64,000 bases of DNA from Methylomonas sp. (GTDB lineage: Bacteria > Pseudomonadota > Gammaproteobacteria > Methylococcales > Methylomonadaceae), in NCBI GenBank assembly GCA_026988155.1, contig JALSLW010000053.1, positions 43,066-107,065 of the forward strand. The letters run 5' to 3'. The notes beneath the pieces are model-generated. The model was given only the letters and a program-made list of their open reading frames with translations. It ran no database searches and was not told where the DNA came from. Of the stretch, positions 11,001-21,007 are shown piece after piece. A program made the translations under genes and the position numbers. Within the stretch, counting starts at the first letter, position 1. Every line of letters starts with the position of its first letter.

Positions 11001-12542
11001 ACCTGAATTAAGAAGCCGGTGGTTTTGGGCTATTAACTCTGCTCGGGAATAGCCGCTAATTTCACAAAACTTTTCATTAACCAGCGTAATTTTCCCTTTT
11101 ATATCAGTCACACTGATAATAGCATGCTGATCAAAGGCAAATTTTTGTTCGGTCAACTCAGTCAGAGCTTCCTGGGCAATATCATTACTTTCTTCTAGAG
11201 ATTCCCACTGTCTTTGTCTAACTTCAAGCATCTTGTTAAATGAGTCAGCCAAAACGCCAATCTCATTATTTTCTTTCACCATGACTTTCTGCTTTAAATC
11301 ACCCGCCTCAACAGCCTGGGCAACATTTACCAGTTCAGTCAGTGGCTTAGTCATTCTCCTTGCCTGAAAAAAGGCAAAAACCATAGCCAGGAACCCAGTT
11401 AGCACTACCAGAAGCGACATAATTTTCTTTAGCCATTCAGTACCAAATAAGGCTTCTTCCTGATCTATTTCAGTTATCAAGACCCAGTTAACGCCCGGTA
11501 TATCAATCGTGTTATGCATACCTATAACAAGCTGTCCATTAGGCCCCAGGTATTCAAAAGCTTCTTCCGCCATATTCAGGCTTCTTTTTCCTAAAATACC
11601 ATGCTCGTCCTTCCATCGATTAAATTGTTCAGTCTCTATTGTCCTACGCAAAATATCTGCATCATCTTGATTAACCCCAGTCCTCAGCAAGCCATCATCA
11701 CCGACTATATAATTAGTCAGTGTAGTTTTTGTCTGCCGACTGATTGCCTCATCCGGGTTGTGGTCAAGTATTGTCCATAACTCTCCAGCCTGATCAACCA
11801 CATATCGAATCATTGACTGCTCTAGCGGTTTATCACCTCTAATCACTGAAAAAACTTTCTGCATTTGCAATTGAATGGCAAATACACCTTCTATTTCGCC
11901 ATGTTCATTAGATATAGGCGTTACTAAAAAACCTGCCAAGGCATTATTGCTTGGCAAGTAAAACTCAATATCACTGAATAGTGACACCCCCTTTTTCAGA
12001 CTGGCCTTTACCACCTTGGCAAAACGGGTATTTTTTAATACCCCGGAAAGTAAATTTCCACCTAAATCAGACTCATGCTCTACCGTATAAAGAACATTGC
12101 CACTATGATCAATCAGAAAAACATCATAAATATAATCATAATGCTTCATCATGGAAACTAAATCATGCTGTCCTTGACCCGCTATCTGATCCCAGCTATC
12201 GCTATTAACATAATCAGGCAGTGGCCGCCCGCTTTGTGCCCAGCCTGTTTTTATTTTTCGCAGCAATTCTGCTGTATAAGGGGATCCCGCCTGCTTAGCT
12301 ATATCTCTAAAGCGATAATCAAACCAGTTATGAATAAACTGACTGTCAGCCTGAGCAATATCGCTTAATTTATTAACAGATACTTTATACAGTCCTTCAG
12401 ATGCCTGCTGATAGCTGATAAAGGCAACTAAATTCATAGGGATTAATGCCAAAAGTAAAAACCAGGTTAGCAAGGTTCTGCTGATTGAGTTTTTAAAAGC
12501 TACCTGTTTATTATTTGTATTGGATGATTTTGTTTTATTCAT
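8022..12542 (-). CDS. hybrid sensor histidine kinase with three PAS domains, two receivers and Hpt
   Basis: A 1506-residue membrane kinase. Domains in order: transmembrane helix near 24-46, large periplasmic Cache-like sensor (about 50-368), second helix near 371-391, HAMP (392-445), three PAS/PAC units (about 465-585, 590-715, 720-845), HisKA with His864 in [11 protein letters not shown], HATPase (about 970-1090, [10 protein letters not shown]), receiver 1 with Asp1153 (DMQMPGMDG), receiver 2 with Asp1296 ([10 protein letters not shown]), and a C-terminal Hpt domain with His1450 in [12 protein letters not shown]. All the residues for an internal phosphorelay are present. Its stop overlaps the start of the phosphatase response regulator, the likely final acceptor. 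The ligand is unknown. Confidence 0.95.
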   Translation of the reverse strand: MNKTKSSNTNNKQVAFKNSISRTLLTWFLLLALIPMNLVAFISYQQASEGLYKVSVNKLSDIAQADSQFIHNWFDYRFRDIAKQAGSPYTAELLRKIKTGWAQSGRPLPDYVNSDSWDQIAGQGQHDLVSMMKHYDYIYDVFLIDHSGNVLYTVEHESDLGGNLLSGVLKNTRFAKVVKASLKKGVSLFSDIEFYLPSNNALAGFLVTPISNEHGEIEGVFAIQLQMQKVFSVIRGDKPLEQSMIRYVVDQAGELWTILDHNPDEAISRQTKTTLTNYIVGDDGLLRTGVNQDDADILRRTIETEQFNRWKDEHGILGKRSLNMAEEAFEYLGPNGQLVIGMHNTIDIPGVNWVLITEIDQEEALFGTEWLKKIMSLLVVLTGFLAMVFAFFQARRMTKPLTELVNVAQAVEAGDLKQKVMVKENNEIGVLADSFNKMLEVRQRQWESLEESNDIAQEALTELTEQKFAFDQHAIISVTDIKGKITLVNEKFCEISGYSRAELIAQNHRLLNSGHHDKDFFVNMYKAIANGNVWHGEICNKAKNGSFYWVESTIVPNNDQQGKPQSYIALSTETTKRKHAELAIKENQDRLQLIMESTGVGVWDWLVMTGEIEFNVRWAEITGHSLEELKPLNMATWTSKVHPEDLTRSSQLLEKHFDGETENYECELRLKHKEGHWVWVLDTGRLVECDENGFPRRMIGTLLDISSQKNAELETVEALALTEATLEATDDGILVTEGNRILRTNQNYSRMWNISAELMQCTDREMILQNISKQLLEPEQYIDGVQSVRENNEVEIESLIYFTDGRVFERSSWPIEVPGKEGLRVWSFRDITLQQQSEATLKQAKETAEIANKTKGEFLANMSHEIRTPMNGVIGMTELLLDHELDPDQQNRALTIKRSAESLLTIINDILDFSKIEAGKLDLEILDFDLGILLEDVADTFAVRASEKNLEFICSVNPLLPQRFKGDPGRVRQILTNLIGNAIKFTEQGEVSVSYQLITADNNRQLLRFAVKDTGVGLTEEQQSRLFQKFSQADGSTTRKFGGTGLGLAISKQLVEMMNGEVGIDSELGKGATFWFTLDLEQAEFKISPIKADNLKAENILLVDDNETNRYVFGQFLSAWKVQHTLVENGPAALQAMYVAVENKKPYSIVLIDMQMPGMDGAKLGDMIRAEGMFSATRLALLTSQGVRGDAQKMHKQGFSAYLSKPIHQSELYNALLQMSGLEDGGSTESLITRFTAKEQQPQFQAKILVVDDNSTNQAVAKGMLAKYGTTVELANNGREALDLLQQGAYDLVFMDCQMPVMDGYTATGHIRDPQSSVPNHAIPVIAMTANAMQGDKEKCLAAGMDDFIAKPVDPIKLRKVLEKWLSADAVNQKESASESESQMPVEQEQTEDEEELIFDYSAMSERMMNDKELIQVIADAYLEDMPKQIEQLKASVKEHNIEQASAQAHKIKGASSNVGGMALAALAFKMERAGKIGDMQMISQHVTVLEQNFEQLKSTMEETLS

Positions 12543-12729
12543 TACAGATTTAACTGTGGCTAATTCTTATTTAATCGTGAATAACAATATGTGATCCATC
12601 AAAAATTAAGTATAGCCGCTTATAAAGCATTTGCTTTATTTAAGAGCAATGAATTGCATAGCACTAATGACAAATAGCCCATAGAAAGAAAGGTGAGCTG
12701 TTAAGCAAACTGGAAATATAATCAACAAG

Positions 12730-12748
12730 CTTGCTTGTCTTTTTACCC
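12730..12748. repeat. fragment of the CTTGCTTGTCTTTTTA repeat
   Basis: CTTGCTTGTCTTTTTACCC here differs by one base from 61049-61067, where it forms part of the long palindrome between tpsB and tpsA. It looks like a truncated member of the same dispersed family, in the gap after zapE. Confidence 0.45.
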
Positions 12749-12798
12749 ATCAAAACGCTTAATGAGTACGTTTTGTCTTGGAGCAGCTGTATAGATTT

Positions 12799-13953
12799 CT
12801 ACATCAAATGCTTACGCTGAAAATATTTTTCTGACTGCATTTCAATCAACCGTGAACGGGTGCGTTTAAAATCAAAATGCCTATCATAAAAATCAAATTG
12901 TTCGATAGGCTGCGCGATGCTGCAAATCAATTTCACATTTTTTTCATATAGCGCATCAATAAGTGTCACAAACCGTCTTGCCTGGTCTCTATTTTCTCTG
13001 CCCAAAACGGGAATAGCCGCAATAAATACCGTGCCAAACTCATCGGCAATAGTTAGATAATCGGCCGGCCCCAGCGCTCTTACACAAAGCTCTTCAAATG
13101 ATGAGAACAAAATATCGCCATGTGTCTGAGGAAATTCTATGGCTCTGGCTTTAACATGTAAGGTTCTGCTTTCAATATTCCCATTATTGGTCAGCTCATT
13201 AAATCGCTGCTGTAAAAACGCATCGCCTTTCTGATCCATTCCTATATGGCAAACAGTTTTCATCGACTTAAAATGTGAAAGCCTGTAATCTTCCTTTGCT
13301 ACCAATTCTAAAATGTCTGCGGATTGTTTTAACAAGTCGATAAAAGGTAAAAAAAGTGCTCTCTGCAAGCCATTTTTATATAAATCATCAGGGTGCTGAT
13401 TTGAAGTTGCAACAAAAATAACGCCCTGATTAATTAATCGGGAAAATAATCTTGCCAGCAGCATGGCATCTGCGATATCTGTCACTTGAAACTCATCAAA
13501 ACAAAGCAATAATGATGACTGTCTTATTTTTACAGCTAATGAGGGTAAAGGATCACCTTTGTACTGTTTTCGCCATTGATGCATATATTCATGCACTTCC
13601 TGCATAAAGGCATGAAAATGCACTCGTCGTTTCGATTCAATGGGACATGCTTCAAAAAAGAAATCCATTAACATCGACTTGCCACGTCCTACATCACCAA
13701 AGATGTAGAGACTTTGGCTGTTTTTTTTAGGAGAGGATAATAAATGACTGAAAAACGGCTGTTTGTCTTGCTCAAGCTGCTCAGAGATAGTATTTAAAAG
13801 ATGCTGTAAATGACCCAGCACTTTTATTTGTGCTTCATCACTGTGTATATGCTGCCTAACAACGAGTTCCTGATAGCGTTTTTCCAAAAAATCACTGGAT
13901 AGCGAGGGATGCGACAGGTTTTTCTCAGCTTGCTTTAATAAAAAGTTAAACAT
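12799..13953 (-). CDS. zapE: ZapE/AFG1-family AAA ATPase
   Basis: A 384-residue P-loop ATPase of the AFG1/LACE1 family; in E. coli the orthologue ZapE associates with the Z-ring during division. Walker A is GDVGRGKS (86-93), Walker B is LLCFDEF (Asp153-Glu154) followed by the family signature QVTDIADAMLL, and sensor-like ATSNQHPDDLY is also present. Length and motifs are typical. It is divergent from bcp across 174 bp. Downstream, 12543-12798 has no gene; it contains a weak inverted repeat (CAAAACG...CGTTTTG) and a fragment of a dispersed repeat. Confidence 0.92.
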   Translation of the reverse strand: MFNFLLKQAEKNLSHPSLSSDFLEKRYQELVVRQHIHSDEAQIKVLGHLQHLLNTISEQLEQDKQPFFSHLLSSPKKNSQSLYIFGDVGRGKSMLMDFFFEACPIESKRRVHFHAFMQEVHEYMHQWRKQYKGDPLPSLAVKIRQSSLLLCFDEFQVTDIADAMLLARLFSRLINQGVIFVATSNQHPDDLYKNGLQRALFLPFIDLLKQSADILELVAKEDYRLSHFKSMKTVCHIGMDQKGDAFLQQRFNELTNNGNIESRTLHVKARAIEFPQTHGDILFSSFEELCVRALGPADYLTIADEFGTVFIAAIPVLGRENRDQARRFVTLIDALYEKNVKLICSIAQPIEQFDFYDRHFDFKRTRSRLIEMQSEKYFQRKHLM

Positions 13954-14127
13954 ATTTATTTTTAAATGTACGGTTGCGCATATGCTTCACACAGTCAATA
14001 ATTTTCCCTGTTTCACATCGAACTGTTTTTCCGTTACAATTTTCCATTAATGTACGGCACAACGGCAAAGGATGCTGCCTGATAGCTTTTTCTCTTAAAC
14101 TGAACGACTTTTGCCCACCACACAATT

Positions 14128-14592
14128 ATGTCTAAATTAGAATCAGGGCAGAAAGCCCCCGACTTTTCCCTATTGGATAACAGCAATAAAAACCACCATT
14201 TATCTGACTACCTTGGGCAATGGCTGATATTATTCTTTTATCCGAAAGACAACACTCCAGGGTGTACCGTTGAAGCATGTCAGTTTAGAGATGATTATGC
14301 GGATATTTCAGAAATCAATGCCAAAATTTTAGGCATAAACACTGACAGCATTGAAAGTCACAGTAATTTTATTAAAAAGCAGCAACTTCCTTTTCCATTG
14401 TTATCAGACAATACAGGCGCTGTTAGCAAACTTTATGGTTCTTTATTTAAACTGGGCCCTATTAAATTTTGCAAAAGGCATAGTTTTATTATAGACCCGC
14501 AAGGGAATATTGCTAAAATCTATAGAAAAGTGACTCCGTCAAACCATAGCCAGCAAATTATGGCTGATTTAAAAGCATTGCAATTAGCGTAA
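14128..14592 (+). CDS. bcp: thioredoxin-dependent thiol peroxidase (Bcp/PrxQ)
   Basis: A cytoplasmic peroxiredoxin that reduces hydrogen peroxide and organic hydroperoxides using thioredoxin. The 154 residues match Bcp. The peroxidatic Cys46 is in YPKDNTPGCTVEAC, and Cys51, five residues later, is the resolving cysteine of the atypical 2-Cys type (E. coli Cys45/Cys50). It is one of the few plus-strand genes, divergent from zapE. No clear Shine-Dalgarno sequence precedes the ATG. Confidence 0.95.
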   Translation: MSKLESGQKAPDFSLLDNSNKNHHLSDYLGQWLILFFYPKDNTPGCTVEACQFRDDYADISEINAKILGINTDSIESHSNFIKKQQLPFPLLSDNTGAVSKLYGSLFKLGPIKFCKRHSFIIDPQGNIAKIYRKVTPSNHSQQIMADLKALQLA

Positions 14593-14655
14593 AGGGCTGG
14601 CAACCCAATACCGGAGATTATAGCCACAAAGCATTTTCCTGCCTGCTAATTACAT

Positions 14656-15255
14656 TTATTTTTTAATAATACTGCCCCAAGCAACTGTCCATGCTTGAGA
14701 TTGATAACTATCTGCAGTTTTAGACAATTCGCCAGAAAGCACCATGCATAATGTATGTTTAATTATCCCAAAAAAGTAATTATAGGCAACTAATGCATCT
14801 ATTGCCCGAATCTCCCCGTTTTTAATGCCATTATGAATCACGCGGGTAATTTTATTAAAAGGTGCGGTTTCAACAAGATTTTTGTGTTCCGGCAAAATCT
14901 CTTTAATATTGACAACTAATAAAAACCGCATAATTTCCGGTGCGTCATCAGTCAATTTGAAGAGCAAATCAACTATTTCTCGCAACTGTTCGGAAGATTT
15001 TTTATTTCTTCGCCGAATATCATCAATAGAAATGCTTAGGCTATCCAATATATTGCTATATAGAGCTTCTGCGATGGCCTGTTTGTTTTTAAAGTGCTGG
15101 TAAATCCCACTGGTTGTCTTTATCCCTACGGCATCTTTAATATCAGTTAATGAGGTATTAAAATATCCTTTTTCTGAAAATAGTTTTAATGACGCCAATA
15201 AAACATCATCTTGTGTGACTGGCTTTTTCTCAGTCTTGCTGTTGTCCTTATCCAT
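14656..15255 (-). CDS. TetR-family transcriptional regulator
   Basis: A 199-residue repressor-like protein. The TetR N-terminal helix-turn-helix lies at about residues 15-60, with the signature SLTDIKDAVGIKTTSGIYQHFKNKQAIAEAL. The rest is an all-helical ligand-binding or dimer domain with no recognisable ligand class. It lies 22 nt after pgsA on the same strand, so it may be carried on the uvrC-pgsA transcript. No local target is suggested by the sequence. The YFNTSLTDI start helix supports the family but not a subfamily. Confidence 0.9.
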   Translation of the reverse strand: MDKDNSKTEKKPVTQDDVLLASLKLFSEKGYFNTSLTDIKDAVGIKTTSGIYQHFKNKQAIAEALYSNILDSLSISIDDIRRRNKKSSEQLREIVDLLFKLTDDAPEIMRFLLVVNIKEILPEHKNLVETAPFNKITRVIHNGIKNGEIRAIDALVAYNYFFGIIKHTLCMVLSGELSKTADSYQSQAWTVAWGSIIKK

Positions 15256-15277
15256 GTACTTACTTACGTTTTTCTTG

Positions 15278-15838
15278 TTATTCTTTTAGTGCAGTATAAG
15301 CTGCTGATAAATAGCTGATCATTGACCACAAGGTCAAAAATGCCGCTATATACAGCAACCAATACCCGATTAAATTAATTGGTAAACCAAACAGATCTTC
15401 GCGATAAAGTAAAAACCCAATAGCGAGCATCTGCACCGTTGTTTTCCATTTCCCTAGTGATGATACTTTTACTTTGGCCTTTTGTCCCACTTCAGCCATC
15501 CACTCCCTTAGAGAAGCAATAGTAATCTCTCGTCCAATAATAATAGCCGAAGCTACAGCTAATGTCGCATTTCCTTGCTGCTGAACGATCAACACTAATA
15601 CGAAAGCAACCATCAGTTTGTCTGCTACTGGGTCAAGAAATGCTCCAAACGCTGTCTCCAGGCTCATTTTTCTGGCTAAATAGCCATCCAGCCAGTCGGT
15701 GAAACCTGCGACAAAAAAAATAATCGTACAAGCAATATTGGAAAATTCCCATGGCAAATAAAAAACAATTGCCAATATGGGAATCAGTGCAATACGCAGT
15801 ATTGTTAAATTTGTGGGTAAATTAAATTCAATGGCCAT
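15278..15838 (-). CDS. pgsA: CDP-diacylglycerol--glycerol-3-phosphate 3-phosphatidyltransferase
   Basis: An inner-membrane enzyme that makes phosphatidylglycerophosphate, the committed step to phosphatidylglycerol and cardiolipin. The 186 residues contain several membrane segments and the CDP-alcohol phosphotransferase motif DG-x2-AR-x8-G-x3-D-x3-D, seen in WLDGYLARKMSLETAFGAF followed by LDPVADKLM. Its start overlaps the end of uvrC by 11 nt, the same uvrC-pgsA linkage as in enterobacteria. The next step of the pathway, pgpA, is elsewhere in the window (37289-37786). Confidence 0.96.
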   Translation of the reverse strand: MAIEFNLPTNLTILRIALIPILAIVFYLPWEFSNIACTIIFFVAGFTDWLDGYLARKMSLETAFGAFLDPVADKLMVAFVLVLIVQQQGNATLAVASAIIIGREITIASLREWMAEVGQKAKVKVSSLGKWKTTVQMLAIGFLLYREDLFGLPINLIGYWLLYIAAFLTLWSMISYLSAAYTALKE

Positions 15839-17669
15839 CTTGGTGATGAAAGTTATCGTAAATTCGTTGTGCTAATTGTCTGCTTATTCCATCAATTCCA
15901 GCAAGCGCATCAACACCTGCACTAGACACCCCTTGCAGACCTCCAAACTGCCTTAATAAAAGCTGTCTTCTTTTAGGCCCTAAACCTGCAATGCTTTCCA
16001 ATACAGACTCTCTTTTTGCTTTTGCCCTACGCTGTCTATGCCCTGTAATTGCAAAGCGATGTGCTTCATCGCGTATGTGCTGAATCAATAGTAAAGCACT
16101 TGCACCTGGCGATATCTCCAAAGGCAGTTCCTGATCAACTAAAATCAGCTTTTCCATACCAGCCTTTCGGTCTGGTCCTTTAGAAACGCCCACTATCATA
16201 ACATTATTTACTCCACATTCCTCTAATGCCTTTTGTGCCTGGCTAATCTGCCCTTTGCCACCATCAATTAATAATATATCGGGTGCTTGATGCTCACCTT
16301 TTATTAATCGTTTAAATCGTCGCGTTACTGCCTGATACATAGCCGCATAATCATCACCTGGGGTAATCCCCTCAATATTAAATCTGCGATAAGCCGATTT
16401 AACAGGGCCTTCTCGGTCAAAAACTACGCAGGACGCCACTGTTTGATCACCTTGAGTATGGCTTATATCAAAACATTCCAGTCGGTTAGGCAACTCAATG
16501 CAGCCCAGCTCTTCTTGCAAATTCAGATAACGTGCATACATTCCCTGCTTATCTGATAGTTTGCTTAACAGCGAGTTTTCTGCATTCATTGTCGCCATTT
16601 GCAGCCATTTTAACCGGCTTCCTCTTACATTTACTGCTATGCTGACCGAGTGATTGGCCTGCTTTGCCAGCACTTCAGTCAACAAATCAGCCTCTTCAAT
16701 GGCATGGCTGACAATCAACTCATAAGGTGCCTGCCTTTCTAAATAATATTGAGCAACAAAGGCCTGCAAAATATGGCGATCTGAAGCATCATCAGATATT
16801 TTAGGGAAAAACACTTTATTGCCTAAGTTTTGTCCATTTCGAATAAAAAACACCTGCACAGCTGCAATGCCTGCTTTACTTGCGCAGGCAATAATATCAA
16901 CATCGCCTTTTTCACCATGTACAAAATGTTTCTCTAAAACCGTCCGTAATCGAACAATCTGGTCACGATAAATTGCAGCCTGTTCAAAAGCCAAATTTTT
17001 AGAGGCTGTTTCCATTTTGTCTATCAATTGATCTATCAATAGATTGCCTTTGCCTTCTAAAAATAAAATTGTATTATTGACATCTTCCGCATAACTCTCC
17101 TTATCAATCAAACTGACACAGGGTGCTGTACAGCGCTCAATTTGATATTGCAGACAGGCTCTGGTTCTATTGCTGTAATAGGAATCGTCACATTGCCTAA
17201 CAGGAAAAATTTTTTGCAGCAGTTTTAATGTTTCCTTAACCGCTCCTGCACTTGGATACGGTCCAAAATATTTTCCCCGCTTTTTTTTCCCGCCACGATG
17301 AAACGTTATTTGAGGAAAATCATGATAGCTTGAGATATACAGATAAGGATAGGATTTGTCATCTCTTAGGCAGATGTTATAGCGTGGTTTATGCCGTTTT
17401 ATTTGCTGGCTTTCCAGCAGTAGGGCCTCTCCTTCAGTATGGGTAACTGTTACTTCTATTGTCGAAATATTAACGACTAATGCCTTTTGTTTTGGAGAAG
17501 CTGTCTTAGTTCTGAAATAGCTGGAAACTCTGTTTTTTAAGTTTTTAGCCTTGCCAATATAAATAATTTGACCCTTGTCATTAAGCATTTTATAAATGCC
17601 CGGCCGTTTTGTCAGATTCTTTAAAAAATCTTTTATGTCAGCTTTTAAATCTGAGTCTGTCTCAGTCAT
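15828..17669 (-). CDS. uvrC: UvrABC excinuclease subunit C
   Basis: A nucleotide-excision-repair nuclease that makes both incisions around a lesion with UvrB. Of 613 residues, the GIY-YIG nuclease is at about 18-95 (RPGIYKMLNDKGQIIYIGKAK). It is followed by a cysteine-containing region, a UVR/UvrB-binding motif near 205-240 (LAFEQAAIYRDQI), the RNase H-like C-terminal nuclease with ECFDISHTQG and LLIDGGKGQ, and tandem helix-hairpin-helix motifs at the end (SIAGLGPKRRQLLLRQFGG). Its start overlaps the glycosylase stop in an ATGA, so two DNA-repair genes are translationally linked. Confidence 0.97.
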   Translation of the reverse strand: MTETDSDLKADIKDFLKNLTKRPGIYKMLNDKGQIIYIGKAKNLKNRVSSYFRTKTASPKQKALVVNISTIEVTVTHTEGEALLLESQQIKRHKPRYNICLRDDKSYPYLYISSYHDFPQITFHRGGKKKRGKYFGPYPSAGAVKETLKLLQKIFPVRQCDDSYYSNRTRACLQYQIERCTAPCVSLIDKESYAEDVNNTILFLEGKGNLLIDQLIDKMETASKNLAFEQAAIYRDQIVRLRTVLEKHFVHGEKGDVDIIACASKAGIAAVQVFFIRNGQNLGNKVFFPKISDDASDRHILQAFVAQYYLERQAPYELIVSHAIEEADLLTEVLAKQANHSVSIAVNVRGSRLKWLQMATMNAENSLLSKLSDKQGMYARYLNLQEELGCIELPNRLECFDISHTQGDQTVASCVVFDREGPVKSAYRRFNIEGITPGDDYAAMYQAVTRRFKRLIKGEHQAPDILLIDGGKGQISQAQKALEECGVNNVMIVGVSKGPDRKAGMEKLILVDQELPLEISPGASALLLIQHIRDEAHRFAITGHRQRRAKAKRESVLESIAGLGPKRRQLLLRQFGGLQGVSSAGVDALAGIDGISRQLAQRIYDNFHHQDGH

Positions 17670-18331
17670 GCCAGCTGTTTTATTGTCTCAAACACATCTG
17701 CAAACATTTCTTTTGTTAACCTTTTTGTTTGCACATTATACCGGCTGCAATGATAGGAACTGACTAAGGTCTTTCCATCAGGCAATTGATAGGACTTGTT
17801 ATGTCCAAACTCAGCAGTATTAAGTTTTAATTTATACGCCTTTAATACAGCTTGATGAGCTATGCTTCCCAACACCATAATTACTGAATTATCCGGAAGC
17901 ATCTTTATTTCTTCAGTTAAAAACTTATTGCATTGATTAATTTCCGAACCCTTAGGCTTGTTTAGCGGGGGCAGACATTTAACTGCATTAGTTATACGGC
18001 AGTTTATGAGCTGCAGACCGTCATTTGAAGACAAGGAATCCCTTTGATTGCTATAGCCAAAATTGAATAGCGCTTCATATAACAGCAAACCTGCAGAATC
18101 ACCAGTAAACGGACGCCCAGTCGCATTTGCTCCATGCATGCCGGGCGCCAAGCCAACAATCAATAATTTAGCATTTTTATCGCCGAAAGGTGCAACAGGG
18201 CGGGCATGATAATCAGGATATTTTGTCTTAACTTCAGATAAGAAGCCATCTAATCGTTTGCATGCTCTGCATTCTTGGTCAAAAACCTGCTTCGGAAACA
18301 TATTTGAATAACTTAAAATTTCGGAGATCAT
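17666..18331 (-). CDS. uracil-DNA glycosylase, family 5 (UdgB-like)
   Basis: A base-excision-repair glycosylase of the UDG superfamily. Motif 1 is GLAPGMHGANATGRPFTGD (60-78), the family 5 form in which the activating Asp/Asn of families 1 and 4 is missing. Motif 2 is the HCSRYNVQTKRLT segment near the C-terminus. Cys21, Cys24, Cys111 and Cys119 are placed like the iron-sulfur cluster ligands of families 4 and 5. The first ATG (18331) directly follows the T tract of the pnp terminator and has no ribosome binding site. Met11 (18301) is an equally likely start and fits the usual family N-terminus better. It overlaps uvrC by 4 nt. Confidence 0.88.
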   Translation of the reverse strand: MISEILSYSNMFPKQVFDQECRACKRLDGFLSEVKTKYPDYHARPVAPFGDKNAKLLIVGLAPGMHGANATGRPFTGDSAGLLLYEALFNFGYSNQRDSLSSNDGLQLINCRITNAVKCLPPLNKPKGSEINQCNKFLTEEIKMLPDNSVIMVLGSIAHQAVLKAYKLKLNTAEFGHNKSYQLPDGKTLVSSYHCSRYNVQTKRLTKEMFADVFETIKQLA

Positions 18332-18355
18332 AAAAAAAGGGCCATATGGCCCTTT
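18332..18355 (-). terminator. intrinsic terminator of the rpsO/pnp transcript
   Basis: A 20 bp perfect palindrome, AAAGGGCCATATGGCCCTTT (18336-18355), lies 31 nt after the pnp stop. On the minus strand it runs into seven Ts (18332-18338). This is a textbook rho-independent terminator. The next ATG follows immediately. Confidence 0.9.
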
Positions 18356-18386
18356 ATCTTCTAGCTATTAGTATTTGGACAAAGAA

Positions 18387-20468
18387 TCAATCTTCCTTGC
18401 CAACTTCTTTCATGCTTAATCTTACTCTTCCTTGACGATCAATTTCAAGCACTTTGACCTTGACAATATTACCCTCAGATAATTTATCGCTCACTTTCTC
18501 AACACGCTCATCAGAGATTTGAGAAATATGTACCAAACCGTCTTTTCCGGGCAGAATCGTAACAAATGCACCAAAATCCATTAATCGGGCTACTTTGCCT
18601 TCGTATATCTTACCTACTTCAACTTCAGCCGTTATCTCTTCAATGATGCGCTGAGCTTCTTCTCCAGCAGCTTTATCAACAGAGGCGACTTTAACAACAC
18701 CTTCATCAGTCAAATCAACGCTTGCACCTGTTTTTTCAGTAATGCCACGAATAGTTGCACCACCTTTACCGATAACTTCCCGAATTTTACTGGGATCAAT
18801 TTTGAAAGTAATAATTCTAGGGGCAAAATCCGACATTTCTTCACGGGTTGAAGACAATGCCTTATTCATTTCACCTAAAATAAATAAACGCCCCTGTTTT
18901 GCCTGCTCTAAAGCAGTCTCCATGATTTCAGCAGTAATACCGTCAATTTTGATATCCATTTGCAGCGCAGTAATGCCATCTGCTGACCCAGCCACTTTAA
19001 AATCCATATCGCCTAAGTGATCTTCATCACCAAGAATATCAGAAAGTACAGCAAAGTTATCTCCTTCTTTGATCAAACCCATTGCAATACCTGCAACTGC
19101 ACTTTTAGTCGGCACCCCGGCATCCATTAAAGCAAGACTGCTGCCACAGACAGAAGCCATTGAACTTGATCCATTTGATTCCGTAATTTCAGAAACTACG
19201 CGAATAGTGTATGGGAATTCTTCCATATTAGGAAGAACAGCGGCAACACCGCGTTTTGCTAACCGGCCATGGCCAATTTCACGGCGTTTTGGTGAACCGA
19301 CAAAACCAGTTTCACCTACACAATATGGAGGAAAGTTGTAATGCAGCATAAAAGGTTCTTTATGCTCTCCTGCCAAGGCATCAATAATTTGAGCATCACG
19401 CTCTGTACCCAACGTTGCAACAACTAAGGCCTGAGTTTCACCTCGAGTAAATAAGGCAGAACCGTGAGTTCTGTCCAATACTCCTGTTTTGACAGAAATA
19501 GCTCTGACTGTTGAAAGGTCACGGCCATCAATACGCACTCTTTCGTCTAAAATAGAACTGCGTACAATCGTTTTTTCAACATGTTCAATAATATCTCTGA
19601 TATCACGTTCTTCATATTGATCATCTTCTGTTAGCTTTGCAACGCAGGCATTTCTGATGCCTGACAATTCATCCTGCCTAACTAATTTCTCAGCAATCTT
19701 ATAGGCAGCCCGAATACCTGATTCAACGTCTGCTTTAACTAAGCCTTCTAAAACAGAGTCTGTCTCAGGAGCAACCCACTCATAAGCCGGTGCAGCAACT
19801 TCAGCAGCAAATTCTTTAATAGCCTCAATAGCGCATTGCATTTGCTCATGGCCAAATAGCACTGCACCTAACATAACCTCTTCAGAAAGTAGCTGTGCTT
19901 CAGATTCAACCATTAAAACGGCATGTTCTGTACCGGCAACAACCAGCTCCAATTGCGATTCTTCCAGTTCTGTTTTTGTTGGGTTCAATAAATAAGAACC
20001 TTCTTTATAACCCACGCAAGCTGCAGAAATTGGCCCATTAAAAGGCAGTCCTGAAACCGCCAAAGCAGCAGAAGCACCCAATAAGGCAGGAATTTCAGTA
20101 TCAATTTCCGGATTCAATGAAACAACAGTTGCGACGATCTGGACTTCATTAGTATAGCCATCAGGAAAAAGTGGCCGAATAGGTCTATCTATTAATCGGG
20201 ACGTCAGCGTTTCTTTTTCTGTCGGCCGGCCTTCCCGCTTAAAAAAACCGCCCGGTATTTTACCTGCTGCGTAAGCTTTTTCTTGATAGTTAACCGTTAA
20301 CGGAAAAAAGTCGCCTCCTTGAGCTTCTTTTTTGCCAACAACAGCCACAAGTATTGAAGTACCTTCAACATCAATCAATACTGTTCCGCTGGCTTGACGA
20401 GCTATTTCGCCCGTTTCCATTGTTACAAGATGATCACCGTATTTAAATTCTTTCCTGATAGGAGTCAC
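18387..20468 (-). CDS. pnp: polyribonucleotide nucleotidyltransferase (PNPase)
   Basis: A phosphorolytic 3'-5' exoribonuclease of the RNA degradosome. The 693 residues are of normal length, with two RNase PH-like core domains. The second carries the catalytic region, with [20 protein letters not shown] text near residue 480. They are followed by a KH domain with the GKGG loop ([16 protein letters not shown]) and a C-terminal S1 domain ([19 protein letters not shown]). It follows rpsO as in E. coli. The intrinsic terminator between rpsO and pnp and the one after pnp frame it. Confidence 0.98.
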   Translation of the reverse strand: MTPIRKEFKYGDHLVTMETGEIARQASGTVLIDVEGTSILVAVVGKKEAQGGDFFPLTVNYQEKAYAAGKIPGGFFKREGRPTEKETLTSRLIDRPIRPLFPDGYTNEVQIVATVVSLNPEIDTEIPALLGASAALAVSGLPFNGPISAACVGYKEGSYLLNPTKTELEESQLELVVAGTEHAVLMVESEAQLLSEEVMLGAVLFGHEQMQCAIEAIKEFAAEVAAPAYEWVAPETDSVLEGLVKADVESGIRAAYKIAEKLVRQDELSGIRNACVAKLTEDDQYEERDIRDIIEHVEKTIVRSSILDERVRIDGRDLSTVRAISVKTGVLDRTHGSALFTRGETQALVVATLGTERDAQIIDALAGEHKEPFMLHYNFPPYCVGETGFVGSPKRREIGHGRLAKRGVAAVLPNMEEFPYTIRVVSEITESNGSSSMASVCGSSLALMDAGVPTKSAVAGIAMGLIKEGDNFAVLSDILGDEDHLGDMDFKVAGSADGITALQMDIKIDGITAEIMETALEQAKQGRLFILGEMNKALSSTREEMSDFAPRIITFKIDPSKIREVIGKGGATIRGITEKTGASVDLTDEGVVKVASVDKAAGEEAQRIIEEITAEVEVGKIYEGKVARLMDFGAFVTILPGKDGLVHISQISDERVEKVSDKLSEGNIVKVKVLEIDRQGRVRLSMKEVGKED

Positions 20469-20545
20469 TATTCAGATCCTTAATAAAAGGTTATTAATAT
20501 GAAGAGCTTTTATAGTCTTCACTTTATAAAGTCATACTGTTTAAA

Positions 20546-20584
20546 ACAAAAACGGCGATTAACCCTTAAGATCAATCGCCGTTT
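20546..20584 (-). terminator. terminator between rpsO and pnp
   Basis: The stem AAACGGCGATT...AATCGCCGTTT (about 20550-20560 and 20574-20584) is followed on the minus strand by TTTTGTTTT. It lies just after the rpsO stop. In E. coli an attenuating terminator at this place lets part of the transcripts continue into pnp. Confidence 0.85.
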
Positions 20585-20592
20585 ATGCTAAA

Positions 20593-20862
20593 TTACTTAC
20601 GCAAGCCTAATCGTTCAATAAGCGAACGATAGCGAACATCGTCCTTCTTTTTTAAGTAATCCAGCAACTTACGACGCTGATTTACCATGCGCAACAATCC
20701 CCGACGAGAATGGTTGTCTTTTTTATGTTCTGCAAAATGAGGTGTCAGATGAAGAATGTGTGCGGTTAATAAAGCGACCTGTACTTCAGGTGATCCTGTA
20801 TCCGTGTCTGATAAGCGATACTCTTCAACAACTGCTTTTTTTTGTTCTGCTGTAAATGGCAT
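20593..20862 (-). CDS. rpsO: 30S ribosomal protein S15
   Basis: A primary 16S rRNA-binding protein of the small subunit. The 89 residues are exactly the family length, with the diagnostic segments [13 protein letters not shown] and [21 protein letters not shown]. It sits between truB and pnp as in E. coli. A terminator lies on each side, so it probably also has its own promoter in the 20863-21007 gap. Confidence 0.98.
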   Translation of the reverse strand: MPFTAEQKKAVVEEYRLSDTDTGSPEVQVALLTAHILHLTPHFAEHKKDNHSRRGLLRMVNQRRKLLDYLKKKDDVRYRSLIERLGLRK

Positions 20863-20892
20863 TTTTTTAATCCCTATAGATTAATTATATTA

Positions 20893-20920
20893 AAAAATAA
20901 AGCCATCTTTATGATGGCTT
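20893..20920 (-). terminator. intrinsic terminator after truB
   Basis: AAGCCATC (20900-20907) and GATGGCTT (20913-20920) form an 8 bp stem with a 5 nt loop. On the minus strand it is followed by TATTTTTTA. It lies between the truB stop and rpsO and should end most transcripts of the metY-truB part of the operon. Confidence 0.85.
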
Positions 20921-21007
20921 ACTTAACGACATTGTCTCCACATATAGGGCGTAGAAACAAATGTATAGATAAAGAAAGGGAAAATTTATTCCCATCCTTT
21001 ATTAAAC

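Noticed and set aside
12750..12780. Intrinsic terminator after zapE
   Set aside because: The CAAAACG...CGTTTTG inverted repeat has no T tract on the minus strand, so termination is not supported.
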